A stretch of 64,000 nucleotides of DNA from contig NZ_CP044399.1 of NCBI RefSeq assembly GCF_008931805.1, positions 2,728,001 through 2,792,000 on the forward strand, written 5' to 3'. A program made the translations under genes and the position numbers. The notes under the pieces are model-generated. The model saw only the letters and a program-made list of their open reading frames with translations, was not told where the DNA came from and did not search any database. This DNA is from Moritella marina ATCC 15381. GTDB lineage: Bacteria > Pseudomonadota > Gammaproteobacteria > Enterobacterales > Moritellaceae. This document shows, one piece after another, positions 18,957-25,996 of this stretch (positions within the stretch are counted from its first letter, which is position 1; each line of letters begins with the position of its first letter).

Positions 18957-19964
18957 TTAAGGTGTAGTTAATGTATATTTGACCATATCCACCACACTCA
19001 TTAAATGTATGTCATTAGCAGGCGCAGCATCAATCGTGTAGAAGTAAAACTCAGGGCCTTTTTCATCACCTAGCATTTCCCTAAAGTAAGTCAATTGTGC
19101 GCCATGGGCTTTATCATCCTTACTTAATTGACCAGCATCTTTGCCATCATCGGTGCAACACCAAGAATGAACACCAATTTTACCGCCAACTTCATAAATA
19201 CGCTGCGTACCTGCCGCAAATAAATCAACACCACCAGAATATGCTTCGCCATCTTTCGGCATAATAGTCGTAAGATGTGCATTTCGAATTAATCGACCTG
19301 TATGCATATTTATACCATCATTTTCTGAACCGGGTACATTACTCAAGATTAATGTATCCGCGCTCGTAGTGTGGATCATGTCTTGTATTTGAATGTACGT
19401 AGATGTACCTAACGTCCCAGATAATGTCGCCTTATTACCGTTCACAACAAGTTTAGTATCACCTGCACCTTTTAATGATTGGTTAATGTATAGCTCTACT
19501 GGGTATACATTTCCGGTCACTACATCCTGAACAGAACCACTATAAAGCATAGTTTCCTCATCGACTTCCTTGATTTCAATATCAACGCCAACTAAAGTAC
19601 GCGTTGGATTAAAATCATATATATCGGAAGTATCTCCATCATGTAAGGTTAGAGAAGCTAGTGGCTCGTCATTGTCAAAATCATATCCAACCTCAGCTAG
19701 ACCCTTACCATAATTCAATACCCATGTATTTGTAGGTTTCACATTATAGGCATGACTTATCTTCGACTCTACACCATCAAAAACCAACTTTAGACGTAAC
19801 TGCTGCGATTTAAACTCTGCAATATAATCAGTAATCTCACTTGGCTGGATCTGATGTACAGCCGGTATTGTTGACTTAACACCTTTCTTTGATTCATTAC
19901 TTGAATTATTGCAGCCTTGCAATCCTAATATCGCTGTTAACATCAATAAAGTGATTTTTTTCAT
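18957..19964 (-). CDS. Predicted lipoprotein with a ClpP/SppA-like fold
   Basis: This 335-residue protein starts at ATG 19962-19964 (AGGAAG six bases upstream) with a lipoprotein signal, MKKITLLMLTAILGLQGC. C18 would be lipidated, and the following N-N-S-S gives no clear sorting cue. The last 130 residues resemble periplasmic ClpP/crotonase-fold proteins of the COG3904 type: I-L-S-N-V-P-G-S, then G-R-L-I-R-N-A-H-L-T-T, S-G-G-V-D-L-F-A-A-G, and G-G-K-I-G-V-H-S-W. In that fold S in the S-G-G segment would be the nucleophile, which is an inference. The middle is beta-rich and unrecognised. The gene is read against its neighbours and is flanked by two identical terminators, suggesting an inserted cargo gene. 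Confidence 0.72.
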   Translation of the reverse strand: MKKITLLMLTAILGLQGCNNSSNESKKGVKSTIPAVHQIQPSEITDYIAEFKSQQLRLKLVFDGVESKISHAYNVKPTNTWVLNYGKGLAEVGYDFDNDEPLASLTLHDGDTSDIYDFNPTRTLVGVDIEIKEVDEETMLYSGSVQDVVTGNVYPVELYINQSLKGAGDTKLVVNGNKATLSGTLGTSTYIQIQDMIHTTSADTLILSNVPGSENDGINMHTGRLIRNAHLTTIMPKDGEAYSGGVDLFAAGTQRIYEVGGKIGVHSWCCTDDGKDAGQLSKDDKAHGAQLTYFREMLGDEKGPEFYFYTIDAAPANDIHLMSVVDMVKYTLTTP

Positions 19965-20132
19965 AATTAACTTCCTATTTAATAGTGAATGGTTTGATGA
20001 CACTATTATCCTGAAAAATAAGTTATTTAGGGTAAGCATAGGTATGAGTTTGTCAGGGCTTTGTCGTGAACTTGTCATTGTTTGTCATCGACATTTCCTG
20101 CGGCACCATTTAAATACGTTAAACTAACCATC

Positions 20133-20166
20133 TGACAAACCAACAGTGAAAGCTGTTGGTTTTTTT
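20133..20166 (+). terminator. Duplicate terminator (copy 2 of the 34-bp repeat)
   Basis: Identical over 34 bases to 18890-18923, same orientation, but with no plus-strand gene ending before it. The flanks beyond the repeat differ. It therefore looks like a duplicated remnant bordering the lipoprotein gene. Confidence 0.85.
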
Positions 20167-20326
20167 GTACTCCCATTTAGGGAACAACACTAAAGGTGAC
20201 GCATTTAACTATTTGAAAATATTATATAACTCAAAACGTCTAGATACTTTAAATCAACTGTAATATCCGTTAACGTCTGACAATAAAGTTGAATATTGAA
20301 ACTTACATATTAAAAGGACGTTCGGA

Positions 20327-20839
20327 ATGGACAATAATTTGATGGAAAACTTTTTGACCACGCTACATTCACATTCAAAAGATATAGGGATCACTAAGAT
20401 TTACAGTCAAGTATTAAAAATGAATGGAACTAAAGTTTCAGCAGGTACATTCAGTAATAAATTCACCCCCACGTCTAAAGAACATAAATTAACGCTGACA
20501 GAGTTTATGTCTGTAATGAAGGTTTTAGAATTAGACGACAGCGGCCGACATGTCAGTGTATTTACAGAAATGTTAGACGTTTTTAGCTTGAAATGTGATA
20601 AACACTACGTAGAGCCTAATGTCGATATAACGTATAAATCAATCTCAAATGCATTGGTAGGAACAAGTAAAGAGCATGGTGATGTATCAAATGAAATACA
20701 TGAAGCTTTAAAAAACAATAAAATCAGCCCTACTGAAATAATAAAAATTAAGAAAGAAATAGATGATGAAATTGATGCTCTAGTCAAATTAAAAGCCATA
20801 TTAATCAAAGCAAGCAGTACCAATGAACTCATAAAGTAA
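20327..20839 (+). CDS. Small predicted regulator, possibly phage CII-like
   Basis: A 170-residue protein preceded by AAAGGACG. Residues 15-70 (S-A-G-T-F-S-N-K-F-T-P-T-S-K-E-H-K-L-T-L) resemble the phage regulatory CII/CP76 type helix-turn-helix, where a DNA-binding helix is followed by N-K-x-x-P and H-K-L-T. The C-terminal 50 residues are a charged helix rich in K, E and I. Its neighbours are two other small unknown genes. No phage structural genes are present, so this is a lone accessory regulator. Function is not established. Confidence 0.5.
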   Translation: MDNNLMENFLTTLHSHSKDIGITKIYSQVLKMNGTKVSAGTFSNKFTPTSKEHKLTLTEFMSVMKVLELDDSGRHVSVFTEMLDVFSLKCDKHYVEPNVDITYKSISNALVGTSKEHGDVSNEIHEALKNNKISPTEIIKIKKEIDDEIDALVKLKAILIKASSTNELIK

Positions 20840-21074
20840 TGTTGTTTTTGTCCTATTTTAAAATGCATGGGTTAGAGTCGCCCATTCATTAATCAAGCTA
20901 TTACATCCCTCTGTATTCTTCAACCTATCTCATGAAACTCGAATGTGAAAACCGCCAGATGATTCACGTGTTCCGTCGTCAACTACCACGTTATGATTAT
21001 CCCATTAGAACTAGTGGGGCGCTACATAAGGTGCCTCACCCATAAAGTTAACAGCATAAATACAGGGATGGGAT

Positions 21075-21245
21075 ATGAATAATATATTAACAAAAGAAGA
21101 GCTTAACGCTTTACTGCTGGAATTCAATTCTTTCGAACTTGGCGATACAGTCGAATTACCGCAGGAAATAATCAATGTATTGAAGAGCCACAATATTCAC
21201 TCAGTCATAATGGATAATGGCGAAGTGTTTGGCATTGAAGACTGA
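21075..21245 (+). CDS. Small acidic protein of 56 residues, unknown
   Basis: The frame MNNILTKEELNALLLEFNSF runs to a TGA at 21243. A purine-rich GGGATGGG stretch precedes the ATG. The product is acidic with a leucine-rich N-terminal helix and a short beta-rich end. No family recognised. It sits between two other small unknown genes on the same strand. Confidence 0.5.
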   Translation: MNNILTKEELNALLLEFNSFELGDTVELPQEIINVLKSHNIHSVIMDNGEVFGIED

Positions 21246-21311
21246 CCTCACCAATAAATTTTGTCAGAACTCGATTAAGCATTAATTATACAAACTAAAA
21301 GTGAGGTTACT

Positions 21312-21575
21312 ATGACTAGGTCATTAATAGATTTATTCAATTCAAATGCCGAAAATAAAACAAAAGAAATCATGAGAATGCGTGAATATCGCCGAGAAGA
21401 AGAATTACGCTTAGAAATACATAAAACAAATATGATGGCACAGCAGTTAAAACAAGCGACCTTACAATTGGAAGCTGTAGAGTTAATGTCTCAATATCAA
21501 AATTTGAGTGTAAGTCAAAAAACCAGAAATATGTTTCAGTTGGCAACACAAACAACAATAGACATCGTAATTTAA
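21312..21575 (+). CDS. Small coiled-coil protein, unknown
   Basis: This 87-residue protein begins at an ATG preceded by GTGAGGT. It is almost entirely predicted helix, with a charged coiled-coil core (R-E-Y-R-R-E-E-E-L-R-L-E-I, then M-A-Q-Q-L-K-Q-A-T-L-Q-L-E). No family recognised and no membrane segment. It follows the 56-residue gene by 66 bases and may be in the same transcript. The next gene, a diguanylate cyclase, is 180 bases further. Confidence 0.5.
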   Translation: MTRSLIDLFNSNAENKTKEIMRMREYRREEELRLEIHKTNMMAQQLKQATLQLEAVELMSQYQNLSVSQKTRNMFQLATQTTIDIVI

Positions 21576-21754
21576 GTATCATTACATAACGATATCGGTA
21601 TTACCTTCATAATAACCTAGAAATATAATTGTAACTAACTGACATTAGTCAATTTAGTTACGTTCGCCGACTGGTAAAGTGGCTTTGTGATAGATAACAA
21701 TTCTACCATAGCGCAACAATGGGCAAACGATATTATGTTGAAAAGGAATAACTG

Positions 21755-23395
21755 ATGGGATTATCAGGTAAAGGATTAACGATACAAAGTCAGCCGATAT
21801 GTTTTACTTGGCGCTTTGAAGCTGAATGGCCAGTTTTATCTGTCACTAAAAACATTGACCAGTTTGGCTATACCGCAGCATCATTCCAGTCAAAATTACA
21901 TTTATTTACCGACATTATCCATCCTGATGATAGAGAACGCATTGCTGCCGAGAGCAGAGCCTTCTTAACTGCCAATACAGAATCATTTCAACAAGATTAT
22001 AGCATTATCACCCATAGTGGCGAAATCCGAGATGTATGCGTTTATTCCGGTGTTCTTAAACCTGGAGACCACACTGTATTGTATTCTATCGTCCATGATA
22101 AAACCCTACAGCGCCAAGCCGAGGTAACCTTAGTCAAAAGTGAACAGCAATTTAGAACCGCGATTGAAACGACATCGGAAGGTTTTTTGATTGTCGACAA
22201 CAATTTCAATATTACCTTTGCCAATCATGCTCTGTGCCAGCTAACTGGATATGAACTTCGTGAATTAAAAGCTCACTCTGTTCTTGATTATATCAATTCT
22301 GAATTCAAACATATTTTTACACCAGCATTAAACCGTCAAGGTGTTCAGCAATACTGGCGTGAAGATTTGATTATTAGGCATAAAAATGGCCTGTCGCTAA
22401 ATGTGCGGTTGACTGCAACCGCCATGAATGACGGCACAGGTTTCTTTGCTTTCATTAGCAATATTACCGACCATAAAAAGACTGAAGTACAACTGCAAAA
22501 ACTCTCAAGAGCTGTCGAACACAGCGCCAGTTCGATTATGATCACAGATAAACACGGCATAATTGAATACATTAATCCTCGGTTCTGCGAAGTAACTGGC
22601 TACAGTGAGTCTGAGGCTATAGGTCAAACCCCGAGTATTATTAGTACCAAAGAAACGCCACCAGCATGTCATGAAGAATTATGGAGCACCATACTTGCAG
22701 GTAAAAACTGGCATGGTGAAACCTTTAATAGGACGAAACACGGCGCGTATTATTGGTCTCTGATGTCTATCTCTCCGGTGATGGATGATCGAGGTGAGAT
22801 AAGCCACTTTATTAGTGTCAGCGAAGACATAACCACACAAAAAGATCAACAAATTAAAATAGAGAAAATAGCCCTTTACGACCCACTAACTGGCTTAGCG
22901 AATCGACGCTTGTTATATGATCGCTTGAATCAATCGACAGAGATCTTACACCGCCAAAAAGACGCTGGTATCGGGGTTATCATGCTTGATTTAGATCACT
23001 TTAAAACCATTAACGATACCTATGGTCATGACATCGGTGATGAGTTATTAAAAGAAGTTTCGCATAGGCTCATTAATTGTGTGCGTTCAGAGGATACCGT
23101 TTCTCGCCTTGGTGGGGACGAATTCACGATCTTACTCCAGGATGTATCTGCGCCAGCGGCTGTTCAACTTATTGCACAAAAGATCCTGAAATCTCTTCGT
23201 CGTGGTATCAACATTGAACAATATAACTTTCACATCACCTGTAGCATCGGGATTAGTATCGCTCCCTTACATGCGTATGAATCGAAAGTATTACTGAAAT
23301 ATGCCGACCTTGCCCTCTATAAAGCCAAAAATTGTGGCCGTAATAATTTCCAATTCTTTGACACCAGCTTGGATGTAACATTAAGTGATACGTAA
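21755..23395 (+). CDS. PAS-domain diguanylate cyclase
   Basis: A 546-residue signalling protein without membrane segments. It has three PAS/PAC units (about residues 15-125, 130-245 and 250-370) and a C-terminal GGDEF domain (375-540). The active-site motif R-L-G-G-D-E-F is intact, so it should make cyclic-di-GMP from GTP. R-S-E-D five residues before GGDEF fits the inhibitory I-site. No EAL domain follows. PAS sensing ligand (heme, flavin or small molecule) cannot be judged. It stands alone. AAAAGGAATAACTG gives a good ribosome-binding site. Confidence 0.93.
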   Translation: MGLSGKGLTIQSQPICFTWRFEAEWPVLSVTKNIDQFGYTAASFQSKLHLFTDIIHPDDRERIAAESRAFLTANTESFQQDYSIITHSGEIRDVCVYSGVLKPGDHTVLYSIVHDKTLQRQAEVTLVKSEQQFRTAIETTSEGFLIVDNNFNITFANHALCQLTGYELRELKAHSVLDYINSEFKHIFTPALNRQGVQQYWREDLIIRHKNGLSLNVRLTATAMNDGTGFFAFISNITDHKKTEVQLQKLSRAVEHSASSIMITDKHGIIEYINPRFCEVTGYSESEAIGQTPSIISTKETPPACHEELWSTILAGKNWHGETFNRTKHGAYYWSLMSISPVMDDRGEISHFISVSEDITTQKDQQIKIEKIALYDPLTGLANRRLLYDRLNQSTEILHRQKDAGIGVIMLDLDHFKTINDTYGHDIGDELLKEVSHRLINCVRSEDTVSRLGGDEFTILLQDVSAPAAVQLIAQKILKSLRRGINIEQYNFHITCSIGISIAPLHAYESKVLLKYADLALYKAKNCGRNNFQFFDTSLDVTLSDT

Positions 23396-23858
23396 TATCC
23401 GTAAGATTGAAGGGCGATTATTACCTTTTAGGGTTCTCAAGCATTGCATACTCAAGTTTTTCAGCTAAATCTATCGGCTTTGATTTTTTAAAGAAGTTCA
23501 ATAAAAATGTTTTCATAATACTGTGATCCATTCAGCTATATTAATGCATTCCAGCTAGTATATGGATAAATGTCGAGCAACATAACTGGTAGAAATACGA
23601 GAAAATGAAAAATTAAGAAATGGGGACTTTTAATTACATGATCAAAAAAATCCCACTTACTGCAAATAAGTGGGATCTCACACAAAAGATAATGAATTTC
23701 TTTTATGATTTAGACTTTCGTCTGCTTGGCAGGTGTATCTTGCTAATACGTCGCCATTATATTAGCTAAGCTAATAGCGCGTAACTCGTAAAAATACCTG
23801 ATAGCACCGTGTTGACTGACAAATACCATCAAAAAAAAACAACGGCTAATTATTTTAC
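23396..23858. other. Intergenic region between the cyclase and nudC
   Basis: It contains the nudC terminator at 23650-23676. A 31-codon minus-strand frame at 23421-23516 (MKTFLLNFFKKSKPIDLAE) has no ribosome-binding site. I see nothing else convincing. Confidence 0.45.
23650..23676 (-). terminator. Intrinsic terminator downstream of nudC
   Basis: ATCCCACTTA and TAAGTGGGAT form a perfect 10-bp stem with a 7-base loop. On the minus strand it is followed by a T-run. It lies about 180 bases past the nudC stop, the only minus-strand gene upstream. Confidence 0.7.
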
Positions 23859-24788
23859 TTAGTCGCCCAAACTAACCCAGTGATCAATTAAGTAACGGGA
23901 AACGGAATCAACTCTTGGCACTTTGAAACCCGGCCCATCATCCCCCCAGTCTCCAAACGCAAGAATCTCAGCCCGCGAGAACCAACGAGCATCATCAATT
24001 TCTTGTTTATCAACTTGGATATCATTACTGCTCGCATCGGCAATAAAACCCAGCATGATAGAAGATGGGAACGGCCAAGGTTGCGACGCTAAATACTGCA
24101 CATTAGTAACGCTAATCCCCGACTCTTCCATCACTTCACGCGCGACAGCTGTTTCTAATGTTTCACCGGGATCAACAAAGCCCGCCAAGGTCGAATACAC
24201 GCCTTCAGGCCATTCGACTTGGCGACCTAATAAGCAACGCTCGATACCATCTGCAAACAACTTGCGCACCACCATTATCACGGCAGGATCGGTACGCGGA
24301 AAAGTTTGATGCTGACAATCAGGATTGGTACATAACCGCGCATGTCCTGCCGACACCGATTGATTCACCGTGCCACAGCGACCACAAAAACAATGCGAAC
24401 GATGCCAGAAAGCTAAACCTCGAGCCAATGCCATTAATGACGCTGATGGATTATCTAACATCACGGTCATTTTACGCAGATCGCGAAACTCACCTTCAAG
24501 TAAAAATGCACCGGCTAACGCTTCATCCACATGCGTTAAGTCCAACGCAAAGTAAGGCGTATTAGCATTATTCTCATCCAGACCTAAAAATACTGCGTCA
24601 GCTAAATCAAGGTGTTGCACTGCAGCAAGCGTTAAAAATAATGCTGAACTATCAGCTTGGCTAAAATAGTTTTGGTCTGTATGAGTTAATACCCAACGGC
24701 TATCATTATTCTTTTGGGTTGCTAGCCACTCAGGACTTTTACGTTGATTCGATGCACGGTCGAGTAACATCTCAGTATATTTAAGCAT
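23859..24788 (-). CDS. nudC: NADH pyrophosphatase NudC
   Basis: A 309-residue Nudix hydrolase. A four-cysteine zinc site (C-F-C-G-R-C-G and C-T-N-P-D-C) is followed by the Q-T-F-P-R-T-D-P linker and the Nudix box G-F-V-D-P-G-E-T-L-E then R-E-V-M-E-E-S-G-I. This is the NudC arrangement. The enzyme splits NAD(H) into NMN(H) and AMP and removes NAD caps from RNA 5' ends. N-terminal 120 residues are the variable NudC-like domain. Length is somewhat above the E. coli protein (257) but usual for marine relatives. It is read away from the LysR gene upstream only by 50 bases and may share its transcript. Confidence 0.93.
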   Translation of the reverse strand: MLKYTEMLLDRASNQRKSPEWLATQKNNDSRWVLTHTDQNYFSQADSSALFLTLAAVQHLDLADAVFLGLDENNANTPYFALDLTHVDEALAGAFLLEGEFRDLRKMTVMLDNPSASLMALARGLAFWHRSHCFCGRCGTVNQSVSAGHARLCTNPDCQHQTFPRTDPAVIMVVRKLFADGIERCLLGRQVEWPEGVYSTLAGFVDPGETLETAVAREVMEESGISVTNVQYLASQPWPFPSSIMLGFIADASSNDIQVDKQEIDDARWFSRAEILAFGDWGDDGPGFKVPRVDSVSRYLIDHWVSLGD

Positions 24789-24839
24789 TATTCTCTTCCT
24801 TGCTTGTCTTTTTTTGTTTTATTGTCCATGAACCGCAAC

Positions 24840-25745
24840 TTAACTAAAGTTACCTGCTTGGCGTTGGTAAAACTGATAGATATGTTCGATGAACAGTTTC
24901 ACTTTTAATGGCTGCAACTTGGTATACGGATAAATAGCATAAATACCCAATGACTTAGCCACTTGCTGCGGTAGCACTTCAACTAAAGTACCCGCTTGTA
25001 AATCATCCGCCACCAGCACTTTCGGAACATAAATCAGGCCTAAATTAAACAGCGCCGCTTTACGTAATGCCGCCGAGTTATTAGCACTAAAATTACCGGA
25101 GATCTTAACACTGTAATCTGCTTCGCGGCCTTTAAATAACCATTCATTAGCACCGCTTTCCTGCTGGCTGTAAGCGAGGCAATTGTATTTATCTAAATCT
25201 TGAGGACGTTTTGGTGTGCCGTTTTTAGCTAAATAGGTTGGTGATGCGCAGATCACCCATTGCGCTTGCACTAGACGTCGCGCAATATAACTCGAATCTT
25301 GCAGCGCACCAGTGCGGATCGCCAAGTCAAAGTTGTTATCAATCAAATCAACAAAGCTATTATCAAGATCCATGTGGATATGAATATCGGGATAGCTGGC
25401 ACTAAAATCAGCAATCGCTTCCGCTAAAATAATTTCACCAGAGACGGTTGGCACGGTTAAGCGGATTGAACCTGATAAGCTATCCCCTAACCCATTCATG
25501 GCATCAACTGCGCCTTGCACCGACTGATAAATGGTTCTGGCATGTTCAAAAAATACTTTGCCCGCTTCCGTTAGCGTTAACTTACGCGTGGTACGGAAGA
25601 TCAACTGTACACCCATCTCTTTTTCTAAACGGGTAATGTGTTTACTCACCACTGACTTAGTTAAACCAACAATATCAGCTGCTTTACTAAAAGAACCTTG
25701 TTCAATTAGGTGATAAAAAATTAAAAAATCATCGGTACTTCGCAT
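24840..25745 (-). CDS. LysR-family regulator, paralogue 2, divergent from the lactate dehydrogenase
   Basis: A 301-residue LysR regulator with winged helix-turn-helix (G-S-F-S-K-A-A-D, T-K-S-V-V-S-K-H-I-T-R-L-E) and effector domain. It resembles the regulator at 12136-13038 along the whole length. It is divergent from the D-lactate dehydrogenase gene across 250 bases that hold three tandem 17-bp repeats. LysR proteins often control the divergent neighbour, so regulation of the dehydrogenase is the natural inference. nudC follows it downstream on the same strand. Confidence 0.88.
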   Translation of the reverse strand: MRSTDDFLIFYHLIEQGSFSKAADIVGLTKSVVSKHITRLEKEMGVQLIFRTTRKLTLTEAGKVFFEHARTIYQSVQGAVDAMNGLGDSLSGSIRLTVPTVSGEIILAEAIADFSASYPDIHIHMDLDNSFVDLIDNNFDLAIRTGALQDSSYIARRLVQAQWVICASPTYLAKNGTPKRPQDLDKYNCLAYSQQESGANEWLFKGREADYSVKISGNFSANNSAALRKAALFNLGLIYVPKVLVADDLQAGTLVEVLPQQVAKSLGIYAIYPYTKLQPLKVKLFIEHIYQFYQRQAGNFS

Positions 25746-25803
25746 TATTGGTCCACTTTATGAAACAGTCATGTGTAATCGAGCTAGTATATCAAACAGT
25801 GCT

Positions 25804-25854
25804 AGATCGGTACTATATATAGATCACTACTATATATAGATCGCTACTATACAT
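25804..25854. repeat. Three tandem 17-bp repeats in the LysR/dehydrogenase promoter region
   Basis: AGATCGGTACTATATAT, AGATCACTACTATATAT and AGATCGCTACTATACAT follow without gap. They lie between the divergent LysR gene and the lactate dehydrogenase gene. A partial fourth copy may follow. Candidate operator array or promoter-spacing repeat. Confidence 0.75.
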
Positions 25855-25996
25855 AACTACGGTACATAGCTAGCCCTGTATATAGCCCGTATAAATACTA
25901 CGTCTGAAACCGCATCATTACAAAATTTAAATAAACATAATGTGGCACATTAACGACAAAATAAAAATAATATAGCCACATGGCTAGGAGCCTACA

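Noticed and set aside
21013-21040. GTGGGGCGC / GTGCCTCAC hairpin upstream of the 56-residue gene
   Set aside because: The stem has mismatches and no neighbouring feature to give it meaning.
23421-23516. 31-codon minus-strand frame MKTFLLNFFKK
   Set aside because: There is no ribosome-binding site and no recognisable family; left as an intergenic note.
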